Origin: JBDIAG01 sp047974565
GTDB lineage: Bacteria > Actinomycetota > Actinomycetes > Actinomycetales > CAWJMD01
DNA length: 64,000 bases
NCBI GenBank assembly: GCA_047974565.1
Contig: JBKECN010000089.1
Location: 17,380 to 81,379 of the forward strand
Direction: 5' to 3'
In this document: piece by piece, positions 25,095-34,192 of the stretch
Layout of the letters: each line of letters opens with the position of its first letter
How positions within the stretch are numbered: position 1 is the stretch's first letter
Made by a program: the position numbers and the translations under genes
Notes under the pieces: generated by a model
Databases searched by the model: none
What the model saw: the letters and a program-made list of their open reading frames with translations, nothing else
What the model was told of the DNA's origin: nothing

Positions 25095-27826
25095 GAGCCT
25101 TCGGATCCCGGCCATCGCGATCCCAGACCCCGGCTGACCGGACGCAGGCACCCGTCGAACCCGGGCCGGCGCGCAGCGGCTCGCTCGAGTCCACGACCCA
25201 CCCTGCCCGGGCCGACACCTCGCCCAGGCGAGAACGTCTGCATCGCACCGCCGCGTCGATCGTCCACTCCGGGTGGGTGTCCGCGGCACCGGGGCCAGGA
25301 CTCACCGAGGTGCTCCCGGAGGTCCCACCGATCGACGGGCTCCACCCCGGCGGGACACTCGACGAAGACGGGCTGCTCAGCCCAACCCCCGCGGCAGACC
25401 CCGATAGCCCCGCGGCAGACCTCGATAGCCCCGCGGCGGCCACTTCGTCAGTAACCGGCTTTGTCACGCGCACGGGTGATGCCACGCCGGTGGGCGAAAC
25501 TGGGCTGACGGGCGAAACTGGTGAAACTGCGCTGACGCGCGGTGCCGCACTCGATCTGGCGGACCACCCGCGGGTCTCGGCCGGACCCCGATCCGGGGTG
25601 GCGATCGCGGCCCTGGCCGCCGTGTGCGCCGCAGTCGGCCTGCTGCCGGTGGTCTCGGACGGCACCTGGCTCGCGCAGATCTGCGCGGTGGCCACCTTCG
25701 CACTGTGCTGGGCGCTGGCCACCCGGGCACTGCTGATGACCCTGGCGTCCACGCTGGTGCCGGTCGCGGCGTTCGGCTGGTTGTGGGCGGTCTCCGGTGC
25801 CGGTCAGGTGACACCGCTGCTCGGCGGCGCCGGGTGGTTCGGCACGGCCTGGCGTGACCTGCTGGCCGGTGACCTCCCGCTGCCCGGGGAACCTCGATTC
25901 GTCCTGGCGCTCAGTCTGCTCACCTGGGTGGCGACGCTGCTCGCGGCGCTGGCGGGCGGGCGCGGCGGTTCGCCGGCGCTCGCCCTGGCCCCGGCCGCCA
26001 CGCTCCTGGCCGTCGCCGGCTACCTCTCCCCGAACTCGGCTCAAATGGCCTGGGCGGCAGCAGGTTTCCTGGCTTTCGCCGCCCTGTCGCTGCTGCGCCG
26101 GCCCGGCACCGCAGGGCCAGGGAGGTCTGCAGCGGACCGGCCCGTCGCCCGGGACAGGACTCCGAAAGCCTCGCCCCGGGCCACCGCTGGCCGCCTCGGC
26201 TGGCTCCGCGGGCCGGGTAGCCGGTCCACGGGGAAGGCTGCCTCGGCGCCTTCCGGCACGAGCCGTCGCGGCCGACTTGCCGACGTGGGGCGCCGAGCCG
26301 GCCTGCCGACCGCGGTCCTGGTGGGCGCGCTGGCGATCTCGGTTCCGCTGTCAGTCATGATTCCGATGCCCCGCGCCGCCGAGCCCGCCGAACCCTTCGC
26401 CCTGGACCTGCCGGTGGCCTCCCCGTTGGCGTGGGTGGCGCCCTGGCAGGCGGGAGTGGGCGAACCGGTCTTCCAGCTCGACGAGCCGCGCCCCGGCGTC
26501 GCGCTGCGCTGGGCGACCCTGGACCGCTATGACGGCCAGGGCTGGAGTTCGAGCGACACCTTCGACCTCGCCGGCTCGCATCCCCGGATACAGTCGAGTG
26601 CCGAACCGCCGCAAGGAAATCCGGTCTCGCTGACAGTCAGCGACGTTCATCTGCCGGGGCCGTGGATTCCCGGGATCGGGATGCCTGAGTCGGTGCGCTC
26701 GAGCACCGCGCTGCTGGTCGCCCCGGGCACCGGAGATCTGGCCACTCGCGAACCGGTGGACGCCTACTCCGTCACCGGCATCCCGATCCGGGCCGAGCGG
26801 GCCGGCTTGGAGACTGCCCGCAGCGAACCCCTCGACCCGAGCAGGCTCACTCCCGGCGTGCGGCTCCCGAGCCGGGTGCGAGACCGGGCCGAGGAGGTCA
26901 CCACGACTGCCGGCAGCGATCTCGAACGACTGGCCATGTTGGCCGGCTGGTGCCGGGAGAGCCTCACCCTCGACCCGGCGGCGGTGCCCGGGCAGTCCAC
27001 CGAGACGCTGGCCGCCGTCCTGGACGGTCGACCGGGAACGATGGACCAACTCGTCGCCGGGTACGCACTGATGGCGCGTTCGCTCGGTTTCCCCAGCCGG
27101 GTGGTGGTCGGCTTCTCCGCCGACGGCAAGCAGGTGCTCAGCCGGGACGTCGTGGCCTGGCCCGAGGTCTACCTGCGCGGCGCCGGCTGGCAGCCGTTCT
27201 ACCCGGTAGCGCTGGCCGGGCTGGAAACCGACGACGATCTGCTGTCGCCCGGACCCTACGGTGCAGCCGCCGGCCACGCCGGTCCGGACCGCTCCGAAGA
27301 TCCCGCCGCGCCCGATCGTGCTGCGTCAGATCCCGCTTCGTCAGATCCTGCATCGGATCCGGCACCGGGCGCACCCGACGCTCAGCAGGCCGGCTCCCCA
27401 TCGCCGGGGGTCCAGCCAACGACCCCCGAGCCCCGGCAATCACCGGGCAGGGTGCTGGTGCCGGTCGGTGCGGGAACCGGTGGCCTGCTCGTCATCCTGC
27501 TCATCCTGGTGCTGCGTCGCAGGCGCCGGCTGAGCCCTGAGCAGAGAGTGCTGCTCGCCTGGCGACGGGCCTTGCGCAGCCTTGGCCGTCAGGGGATCAG
27601 CGATGCCGGCGCGCTCAGCGGAGCCGAGATCGCCCAGGCGGCCGCCCGGCTCGGACCGCAGCGGCAGGAGGCCGCCTCCCGGCTCGCGGCACTGGTCTCC
27701 GGCATGCTCTACGGGGCTCAGCCCGCAACAGTCGAGACCGCCCGCGCCGCAACGAGACTGGCCCGCGACGTGGGGCGTTCCCGGTTCCGGCCGGCGCCGC
27801 GTCCGGGCCGGGTGACCCCAGCATGA
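25091..27826 (+). CDS. TgpA-like membrane transglutaminase homologue, catalytic triad missing
   Basis: A 911-aa membrane protein. It has a disordered N-terminus to ~160, several TM helices to ~335, a further helix near 420, an extracytoplasmic region, and a transglutaminase-like domain at ~610-710. A Pro/Ser/Ala linker, a last TM (~795-820) and a DUF4129-like cytoplasmic tail follow. Aligned by eye to the family pattern, the catalytic Cys position is Met651 (GTMDQLVAGYALMARSLG), the His is Val688 (VVAWPEVYL) and the Asp is Tyr704 (QPFYPV). All three are replaced, so it should be a pseudoenzyme. The start is the ATG overlapping the DUF58 stop. The following gene also overlaps by 4 bp. Confidence 0.85.
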   Translation: MRAFGSRPSRSQTPADRTQAPVEPGPARSGSLESTTHPARADTSPRRERLHRTAASIVHSGWVSAAPGPGLTEVLPEVPPIDGLHPGGTLDEDGLLSPTPAADPDSPAADLDSPAAATSSVTGFVTRTGDATPVGETGLTGETGETALTRGAALDLADHPRVSAGPRSGVAIAALAAVCAAVGLLPVVSDGTWLAQICAVATFALCWALATRALLMTLASTLVPVAAFGWLWAVSGAGQVTPLLGGAGWFGTAWRDLLAGDLPLPGEPRFVLALSLLTWVATLLAALAGGRGGSPALALAPAATLLAVAGYLSPNSAQMAWAAAGFLAFAALSLLRRPGTAGPGRSAADRPVARDRTPKASPRATAGRLGWLRGPGSRSTGKAASAPSGTSRRGRLADVGRRAGLPTAVLVGALAISVPLSVMIPMPRAAEPAEPFALDLPVASPLAWVAPWQAGVGEPVFQLDEPRPGVALRWATLDRYDGQGWSSSDTFDLAGSHPRIQSSAEPPQGNPVSLTVSDVHLPGPWIPGIGMPESVRSSTALLVAPGTGDLATREPVDAYSVTGIPIRAERAGLETARSEPLDPSRLTPGVRLPSRVRDRAEEVTTTAGSDLERLAMLAGWCRESLTLDPAAVPGQSTETLAAVLDGRPGTMDQLVAGYALMARSLGFPSRVVVGFSADGKQVLSRDVVAWPEVYLRGAGWQPFYPVALAGLETDDDLLSPGPYGAAAGHAGPDRSEDPAAPDRAASDPASSDPASDPAPGAPDAQQAGSPSPGVQPTTPEPRQSPGRVLVPVGAGTGGLLVILLILVLRRRRRLSPEQRVLLAWRRALRSLGRQGISDAGALSGAEIAQAAARLGPQRQEAASRLAALVSGMLYGAQPATVETARAATRLARDVGRSRFRPAPRPGRVTPA

Positions 27827-30510
27827 GCGGGCGTCGAGGCTTCCGGCTTCCGACGCTACCCAGGCTACGACCTCGTCCGGGCACCCGCTCGCGCCTGGAA
27901 CCGCTGCGCCGGGTCGGGAGCCGGCTGGCCGGCGCCCGCGTGGGCCTGGCGATGCTCGCGGTTGCCGCCACTGCCGGTGCCGCGGTTGCCGTCGCGGACC
28001 CCACCCCCGCGGTGAACCCGACTGCCGGGACCGGGATGGCCTGGCTGGTCACCGGGCCCCGGGGGACGGTCACCGGGCTCGATGTGGCCTCCGCCCGCCC
28101 CATCCTGGACCTGGAACTGGATGGTCAGGGCACCCCGGCGGTGGTCGGCGCCTCGGCCAGTCAGGCCTACGTGCTGGACACCCAGTCCCAGACCCTCACG
28201 GTGCTCGACGTTCCCACCATGCGCGCCGGGGAGCCACTCTCGGTCGCCTATCCCGACTTCACGCCGGACACCATCGTGGCCGGCGCCTCCGGTGCGCTGC
28301 TGCTCGACGCCGATGGCGGCAGCTATCGACGGGTAGCGACCACCGATGCCGAGCCGGTCGGCCCACTCACCCGGCTCGGCACCCCGATCACCGGGTACGC
28401 CGTGGACGGCGACGGGGTCACCTGGCTCGCCCTGGCCGGCGTGGGCAGCGTGGTTGGGGTGGACGCCTCCGGACTCTCCGCACCGGTGCGGCCCTGTTCG
28501 GGCCAGGCGGGCTGCCTGCTGGCTGCGGCCGCCGGTCACGCCTGGCTGCTGGACGAGGCCACCGGCCGGGTGAGCAGCCTGAGTTTCACCTCGGCCGGCA
28601 CCGCCCCGACGGTGCGCAACGTGGCTCGGGTGCGGGCCGGGGCCGGCTCGGGCGGAGACCGAGCAGAGCGGGCCGGACGGCAGGACCGCGCGAACCAAGG
28701 CCCCGACCAGGGGGCTGGGAGTCCGGTTTCCAGTCTGATCCTGGTCTCCGGCGGGGACCGGTTGGTGCTGCTGGACCGGCACCACGCCGAGCTCGCCAGC
28801 CTCCTGCTCACCAGCAGCCAGGCGCGAGCAGACCTCGTCCCCACCGATCCGGTGCCGGTGCCGGCAGCCGCCGCGGACGCCGTCGCCTTGGCGGTGGTCG
28901 GTGACCGGGCCGTTCTGATCGCCGGGGACGGCAGCGTCCAGGTACTCGACACGGCCACCGGCGAGCTCGTCCACGATCCCGGGTTGGCAGGCTGGGCCGG
29001 CCCGGGGACCGCGGATCGGAGCCTGGAACTCGTTGCCACCCCGGACGTGGTCATCGTCAACGACCGCGGCTCGGACGAGGCGGCCGTGGTGCTGGGCTCG
29101 TCGGCGCGCCCGTTCAGCAAGCTCGACCCGGTGGTCGCCGCCCAGGCGGTACGTGCTGGGAGTCGGTCCGGCGACGAGCCCCAGCCGACCCCGCCGGCCG
29201 CACCCGACGAATCCGGGACGACCGTGCCGGAACCCTCGCAGCCGCAGGAGCCGGCCTCCTCCGACCTCCCGCCGGGATGGGATCCGCCCCTCGTCCCGAT
29301 CACCCAGGTGCCCACCCCGGAGCCGTCCCGACCCTCGCCGGTGGACCCCGCCCCGAGCGCGCCTGCCGGGCCGACCGACCCTCGACCCACCGATTCTGGG
29401 GACGGCGCCGGTGCGTCGATTCCGGCGGCGCCCAATTCGCCACCCGTTCTGCCGCCACCCGCTGGGCCGCCACCCGCGCCGCCCGCGCCGCCGCCGCCCG
29501 TGCCGCCGCCACCACCCCCGCCGCCCCCACCGGCCCTGCCTGGGGTGCCGGGCGTGCTCCTGATCCCCGGCCCGGACGCCCTGACCGTGGACATCACGCC
29601 GGGCAACGCCGGCCCGGTCGATTCCTGGCAGGTCTCCGTGCTCGACGCGGCCAACGCCGTGGTTGCCACCCAGGTGACGGATCGTCCTGCCCGGGTGAGC
29701 CTGCCGGTACCGGGCTGTGGACGCTACTCGGCGATCGTCTCGGCCACCGGGCCGGGCGGCACCGTCCAGGCGGCCCCGCCGGCCCCGGTGCTGGTCTGCC
29801 CCGACCTGGGGACGGTGGGAACTCCCAGGGTTCGCCAGACCCGGGACGGGTTGGTGGTGCGTTGGCAGTCACCGACCGCGGTGCCCACCACCCAGACTGT
29901 GCTGGTCGTCGGCGGCGGCCAGGAGCGCCGGTACCAGGCCGACCAAGCCGGCTCGGCGGTGCTGGCCGGCCTTACACCGAACACCGAGTACCTGGTCACC
30001 GTGCTCGTCCAGGACGAATGGGGACGTCAGGCGATGGCCAGCGTCACGGTCACCACCGTGCCCGCCACCGCCGCGGTCTGCGGAACTGCGCAGGTCCGGG
30101 TGGGCAAGTACGCGGTGCCCACCAAGAGCTACCGGGTCTGCGCCGCCACCGGAGACCTACGGTTGTACGCCACGGCGGCTCCCGCACTGGGGATCACCGA
30201 CCGGGTCGTCGTGCTGGACCCGGGCGGGGGCGCGGCCGAGCGACTGGCCGTGCTCGCCCCCGACGGCTCGGTCAGGCCTGACCGCCTCGGCCCGGTCGAT
30301 CCGGGCTGGCCGGTGGTCGCCGAACTGGGCTACCTGCCGAGCGCGGCGATCCCCGGGGTGGATGCCACCGGCGTGGTCGCCTACTCGGTCTACGACGCGG
30401 TGGCCAGCCGGGAGGTCTGGTGGTATCAGGACGACCCGGCCCCGGTGGCGCTGGTCACCGGGACCCAGGTCCCCTTCACCGAGCGTGCCCGCGCGGTCGG
30501 CGCGCCATGA
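27823..30510 (+). CDS. Exported propeller/proline-rich/FnIII protein of the MoxR operon
   Basis: An 895-aa protein with a basic N-terminus and one hydrophobic segment at ~38-60 (signal or anchor). Residues ~70-440 look like a beta-propeller (repeats of xVLDxxxGxL type). A disordered Pro-rich stretch at ~446-580 includes a run of prolines. One or two fibronectin III domains follow at ~585-755 (PGGTVQAAPPAPVLV, GLTPNTEYLVTVLVQDEWG), then a beta-rich C-terminal domain with two cysteines. It overlaps the transglutaminase-like gene (ATGA), so the four genes MoxR, DUF58, TgpA-like and FnIII are one operon. FnIII proteins often complete this locus in actinobacteria. A cell-envelope structural or binding role is inferred. 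Confidence 0.8.
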   Translation: MSGRRGFRLPTLPRLRPRPGTRSRLEPLRRVGSRLAGARVGLAMLAVAATAGAAVAVADPTPAVNPTAGTGMAWLVTGPRGTVTGLDVASARPILDLELDGQGTPAVVGASASQAYVLDTQSQTLTVLDVPTMRAGEPLSVAYPDFTPDTIVAGASGALLLDADGGSYRRVATTDAEPVGPLTRLGTPITGYAVDGDGVTWLALAGVGSVVGVDASGLSAPVRPCSGQAGCLLAAAAGHAWLLDEATGRVSSLSFTSAGTAPTVRNVARVRAGAGSGGDRAERAGRQDRANQGPDQGAGSPVSSLILVSGGDRLVLLDRHHAELASLLLTSSQARADLVPTDPVPVPAAAADAVALAVVGDRAVLIAGDGSVQVLDTATGELVHDPGLAGWAGPGTADRSLELVATPDVVIVNDRGSDEAAVVLGSSARPFSKLDPVVAAQAVRAGSRSGDEPQPTPPAAPDESGTTVPEPSQPQEPASSDLPPGWDPPLVPITQVPTPEPSRPSPVDPAPSAPAGPTDPRPTDSGDGAGASIPAAPNSPPVLPPPAGPPPAPPAPPPPVPPPPPPPPPPALPGVPGVLLIPGPDALTVDITPGNAGPVDSWQVSVLDAANAVVATQVTDRPARVSLPVPGCGRYSAIVSATGPGGTVQAAPPAPVLVCPDLGTVGTPRVRQTRDGLVVRWQSPTAVPTTQTVLVVGGGQERRYQADQAGSAVLAGLTPNTEYLVTVLVQDEWGRQAMASVTVTTVPATAAVCGTAQVRVGKYAVPTKSYRVCAATGDLRLYATAAPALGITDRVVVLDPGGGAAERLAVLAPDGSVRPDRLGPVDPGWPVVAELGYLPSAAIPGVDATGVVAYSVYDAVASREVWWYQDDPAPVALVTGTQVPFTERARAVGAP

Positions 30511-30545
30511 CCGGCGAGCCAGCGTCGCCGGGCCAGCGTCGCCGA

Positions 30546-30629
30546 GTCACGCCCGCCGAGTCAGCGTCGCCGGGTGACGCCCGCCGGGTCACGCCCGCCG
30601 AGTCAGCGTTGCCGGGTCACGCCCGGCGG
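30546..30629. repeat. 42-bp tandem duplication between convergent genes
   Basis: 30546-30587 and 30588-30629 are about 39/42 identical. Each is built from a 28-bp and a related 14-bp GC-rich subunit (GTCACGCCCGCCG). The second copy runs into the 3' end of the DksA-like gene and contains its stop codon. Confidence 0.8.
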
Positions 30630-31003
30630 GCACAGCGGATGCAGCGGGCCGCCGCCGGGCGGGCCTGCAGGCGACCCGCTCCCACCGGCTCACCGCAGGA
30701 CACGCAGATGCCGTACCGGCCGATGTCGAGCCTGGCGAGGGCCTCGTCGATCTCCCGTAACTGCTCTCGGCCACGGGTGGCCAGCGAACCCACCAGCGAG
30801 CGTTCGGCGGCGATGGTGCTGCCCTCCGGGTCGTGTTCGTCGTCCAGGTTGCTGTCCCTGGCCGCGTCGACGATGTCGGTGAAGGCGGCGTCCAGACCGT
30901 GCAGCCGCCGAATCGCATTGAGCCGCAAGGCGAGCAGCCGTTCCCGCGCGGCAGCCCGGGCGCGCCCGGCGTCCCCCGCCGCATCCATCGGCCCCCCACT
31001 CAT
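30617..31003 (-). CDS. DksA/TraR-type C4 zinc-finger protein
   Basis: A 128-aa protein with an N-terminal helical region (RARAAARERLLALRLNAIRRLHG and onward) followed by LARLDIGRYGICVSCGEP. The C-terminal zinc site is CVSC at ~102-105 and CIRC at ~122-125. The family includes RNA-polymerase-binding factors, but many actinobacterial members are uncharacterised. Its acidic tip residues (AFTDIVDAARDSNLDDEHD) fit the DksA coiled-coil tip. A TAGGCT hexamer at 31010-31015 sits 6 nt before the ATG, so a leaderless transcript is likely. It is convergent with the FnIII gene. Confidence 0.85.
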   Translation of the reverse strand: MSGGPMDAAGDAGRARAAARERLLALRLNAIRRLHGLDAAFTDIVDAARDSNLDDEHDPEGSTIAAERSLVGSLATRGREQLREIDEALARLDIGRYGICVSCGEPVGAGRLQARPAAARCIRCARRA

Positions 31004-31085
31004 CGCACCAGCCTAGGGTCCGACGACATCGATCCGAGCGTCCGGCATCTAGCACTGCCCGGTCCGTTCACGCCCGGGTCGACCG

Positions 31086-33233
31086 CTACGTGGGTTGGCC
31101 GTGCTGGATCGGTCCGATGCGGAACGGGCGCATCATTTCGTTGTCCTCATGCTCGGCGATGTGACAGTGCCAGACGTACTGCCCCGGCGTCCCGAAGGTC
31201 ATCCGCAGCGCGGTCACCTCACCCGGGTAGGCGATCACCGTGTCCTTGCGCCCGGACTCGTTCGGTTCCGCCGGTCGGTACGGCCCGGCACCCACGGAGA
31301 CGTTCGTGCCGTCGAAACTGAACGGCTTGCGCCCGACCACTTCGAAGCTCGTCTCGTGGATGTGCACCGGATGCGCGTCCACCGTGAAGTTGTAGATCTC
31401 CCAGACCTCGGTTGCCCCGCGGCTCGGGTTCTCGGTGACGGGGTCCGACCACATCTGCATGACCGGGGCACCGGTGCCCACCGTGGGATCGCCGGTGACC
31501 GTGCCCAGCAGTGCTGCGGTGGGGACACCGTTGCCCGCGTGCAGGTGTTCCATCAGGGCTACCCGCCGGGTCGTGGTCGCGGCCGGTTCGGGTGCCAGGC
31601 CCGGCAGGGTCATGAACTGAGGGGGTGTGGACGGGTCGGCTGCCACCGCGGGGCCGACCCTGAACTGCATGATTCGGCCGGTGGTGGGTGGGTAGGCCGT
31701 CTCGAAGCCGTTGCCGGCCGAGTAGGGCTCGTCCGGTCCGGTGTTGGTCAGCACGTGATTGCCGGCCGGGACGGCGGAGAAGTCCACGATGAGGTCTGCT
31801 CGCTCCGAGGGTGACAGCAGCAGACCCGAGCCGGTGATGTCGACCGGGGCGGCCAGCAGCCCGCCGTCGTTGCCGATCTGCCAGGCCGAGACGCCGGGGA
31901 TGGAGGAGAAGTTCAGGATCAGGAACCGGGACTGGCAGCCGTTGAGCACCCGGAACCGGTATCGGGCCTGCTGGACGTCCAGGTAGGGCCAGGTCCGGCC
32001 GTTGACGACGAGGGTGTTGCCGAAGAACTCCGGGGTCCAGACAGGAGAGATCTCGGTCTCGGGGACGAAGGGCCCGTTGTAGGCGTCGAAGAAGGCTCGG
32101 CGGTCCGGGTAGAAGAGCGAGCCGTCGGTGTTGAACGCCCGGTCGGCGATGGCCAGCGGAATCTCGAAGTACGTTGCGCCCTCGCCGTCACCCGCGGCGG
32201 GCGCCGGGCCGGGCAGCACCGCCGCCGCCCCGGTGCGACTGTCGAGCACCTGGTCGTCACCGGCGTCGCCGCCGCGCACGATCCAGAACCCCGCCAAGCC
32301 GGCGTAGAGATTGAGCCGGGTGACCCCGAGGGTGTGGTCGTGGAACCACAACGTCGAGGAACGATTGGCGTTGGGGTACCGCGACTCCTGGAAGCCATGC
32401 CCCCACAGCAGCCCCTTCAGCGCTGCTCGCAGCGCCAGGAATGACCACCAGCGACCCTGTCGGGCGTACCCCCAGGGGATGTTGAAGGCAGCGGGCAAGG
32501 TCCACGCCTCGGGGTAGCCGTCGCTCTCCCCGCCCACCCGCATGGCGCCGTGGACGTGGGTGGCGATCGGCACCGGACCGGAGTAGGTCGTGTACTGGGT
32601 GGCTGGGTCGGTGAACAGGTCCGGCGGGGTGTAGGTCAAGCCGGTGAAGTCCGGCTTGATGTCCGTCGCGCGCACGCCGTCCGCTCCGGCGCGCCGCTCG
32701 GGATTCGCCCAGTGCAGAGTGGGGTCCACCGGGAGCAGGTGCGGGCGGTACCGGCCTCGCGAGTCGACCAGGTCGTTGATCCACTTGATCTGGACGGGCC
32801 GTCCGGAGACGGTCTCGATGGTCATCGACGGAGAATGGAAGGTGCCGCCGCTGGTCGGGCCGTAGCCCCAGACCGTGGTGGCAGGCAAGCCCGTCGGCAG
32901 CATCTGCTGGGAGAACTCGCGGATGGCGATCTTGTAGTAGTCGGCCCGGCCGTCGGGAGTGAAGATCCTCGCCAGCCGCGCCATCACCGGCGGGATGAAC
33001 AGCGGATCGGTGAACTGGGGGATGGCGGTGGCGGCCAGCGTGCCACCTGCCAGGGGATCGGCGAGAGCGACCCGGCGTCCACCCGGTTCCAGGATCGTCA
33101 GGGTCATCGTCCCGGCGGCCGACAGGGCGAAGAAGGCGCGCCGACTGAGACCGGAGCCCGGCTCGGCCGGGTCGGGTGCAGCGGGTATCTCGGTGGGTGG
33201 CGTGCCGGTGGCCGTTTCCGTGCTGGTGCTCAT
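31086..33233 (-). CDS. Tat-exported multicopper oxidase (bilirubin/phenoxazinone-oxidase-like)
   Basis: A 715-aa copper oxidase that takes electrons from phenolic or metal substrates and reduces O2 to water. A twin-arginine signal is visible (SRRAFFALSAAGTMTL, Arg pair near 31-32), so folded export is expected. Copper ligands: HVHG at 226-229, HDH at 298-300, HPVHIH near 620 and HCHIAEHEDNEMM near 690. The full T1/T2/T3 set is therefore present, with Met as probable axial ligand. The size is nearer phenoxazinone synthase than CotA. The ATG start follows GAAAGGA by about 6 nt; the longer open frame upstream runs into a repeat tract and is rejected. The substrate is not predictable. Confidence 0.92.
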   Translation of the reverse strand: MSTSTETATGTPPTEIPAAPDPAEPGSGLSRRAFFALSAAGTMTLTILEPGGRRVALADPLAGGTLAATAIPQFTDPLFIPPVMARLARIFTPDGRADYYKIAIREFSQQMLPTGLPATTVWGYGPTSGGTFHSPSMTIETVSGRPVQIKWINDLVDSRGRYRPHLLPVDPTLHWANPERRAGADGVRATDIKPDFTGLTYTPPDLFTDPATQYTTYSGPVPIATHVHGAMRVGGESDGYPEAWTLPAAFNIPWGYARQGRWWSFLALRAALKGLLWGHGFQESRYPNANRSSTLWFHDHTLGVTRLNLYAGLAGFWIVRGGDAGDDQVLDSRTGAAAVLPGPAPAAGDGEGATYFEIPLAIADRAFNTDGSLFYPDRRAFFDAYNGPFVPETEISPVWTPEFFGNTLVVNGRTWPYLDVQQARYRFRVLNGCQSRFLILNFSSIPGVSAWQIGNDGGLLAAPVDITGSGLLLSPSERADLIVDFSAVPAGNHVLTNTGPDEPYSAGNGFETAYPPTTGRIMQFRVGPAVAADPSTPPQFMTLPGLAPEPAATTTRRVALMEHLHAGNGVPTAALLGTVTGDPTVGTGAPVMQMWSDPVTENPSRGATEVWEIYNFTVDAHPVHIHETSFEVVGRKPFSFDGTNVSVGAGPYRPAEPNESGRKDTVIAYPGEVTALRMTFGTPGQYVWHCHIAEHEDNEMMRPFRIGPIQHGQPT

Positions 33234-33261
33234 GGGGTTCCTTTCGGTGACGGGTGGCGCT

Positions 33262-33715
33262 GGGCCGGGCAGGCAGATCAGGGGCAGGGCAAAGTGGCCG
33301 GGCAGGGGTGAGCCAGGCAGGGCAAAGCGAGCCGGGCAGGCAAAGTGAGCCGGGCAGGGGTGAGCCAGGCAGGGCAAAGCGAGCCGGGCAGGGGTGAGCC
33401 GGGCAGGGCAAAGTGCGCCAGGCAGGGGTGAGCCGGGCAGGGCAAAGTGCGCCAGGCAGAGGTGAGCCGGGTAGGCAAAGTAGGCCGGGCAGGGTGAGCG
33501 CAGGGCAGGCGTGAGCCAGGCAGGGCAAGTGGGCCGGGCAGGGGTGAGCTGGGCAGGGCTGGGCAGGGTAGGGGGTCAAGCCAGGCCGGGCAGGGGTGAG
33601 CTGGGCTGGGCAGGGCAGGGCAGGGGGTCAAGCCAGGCCGGGCAGGGTTGAGCCGGGCGGCGATGGGCAGGGGTAGGCCGGGCAGGGGTAAGCAGGGCAG
33701 TGCAGGGTGGTTCGG
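33262..33715. repeat. G-rich imperfect tandem repeats upstream of the multicopper oxidase
   Basis: About 450 bp of GGGCAGGGGTGAGCC-like repeats. A ~34-bp unit (GGCAGGGGTGAGCCGGGCAG then GGCAAAGTGCGCCA) dominates 33295-33480. A longer ~52-bp unit containing GGGGGTCAAGCCAGGCC occurs twice at 33535-33640. The plus strand has dozens of G3-G5 runs, so G-quadruplexes could form on the template strand of the oxidase leader. Open frames through it are artefacts of the repeat. Confidence 0.85.
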
Positions 33716-34146
33716 TGAGGCGGATCCCGGGCCGCAGAGCAGAACCATCGGCCAAGGACCTGCGACGCCGCTGCTCCCGACGCGACGGTCAGGGCACCGG
33801 CGTGGCGACCGACCGACGCGGCCCGTCGTGGGCAGCATCGAATCGGCCGTGCTGGCATTTGCGGACGCGGTCGTCGCTCCGTGGAGAGCGTGACCGAGTA
33901 CATCGAGCGCCTGCACCGCTGGTGCGGACAGGCGGAGCGATTCCTTCCGATTCGTAACGTAGAGCGACCCAACCCATTCGAGATCCTAGCCTGGGCGAGG
34001 ACGTTCTGACTGCTATGAGTATATCGAAATCATGAAGATTGGTCTAAATGGGTTACAACTGGACATGCAACTCACTACACCTAGTCATGAGTCATTCAGA
34101 CTATCTCACCACGCTGCGTGACGGTTGCTCCGGTCGCCGGACACGC
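33716..34146. other. Gene-free, partly AT-rich interval
   Basis: No gene is supported. The stretch ~33990-34110 is strikingly AT-richer than the rest of the window. A short plus-strand frame at ~33880-34009 (VTEYIERLHRWCGQAERF) looks protein-like but has no start context or length, so it may be a decayed gene end. Confidence 0.4.
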
Positions 34147-34177
34147 AAAAGGCCGGCCCGGTTCTCCGGGCCGGCCT
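34147..34177 (-). terminator. Rho-independent terminator of mdh
   Basis: A perfect 12-bp stem (34150-34161 with 34166-34177), loop TTCT, begins 16 bp past the mdh stop on the reverse strand. It is followed by TTTTGC in the transcript sense. This is the clearest intrinsic terminator in the window. Confidence 0.9.
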
Positions 34178-34192
34178 CGCGAGGGGGTCAAC

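Noticed and set aside
33295..33480. CRISPR-like array in the 34-bp repeats
   Set aside because: No unique spacers; the units are contiguous imperfect tandem repeats with no cas genes nearby.
33278..33916. Proline/leucine-rich frames through the G-rich tract and the longer multicopper oxidase start
   Set aside because: The translation is only the repeat (LPGSPLPG-like). The good ribosome site and Tat signal place the true oxidase start at 33233.
33880..34009. Short plus-strand frame ending VERPNPFEILAWARTF
   Set aside because: Protein-like but without start, ribosome site or homology that I can name; kept only as a note.
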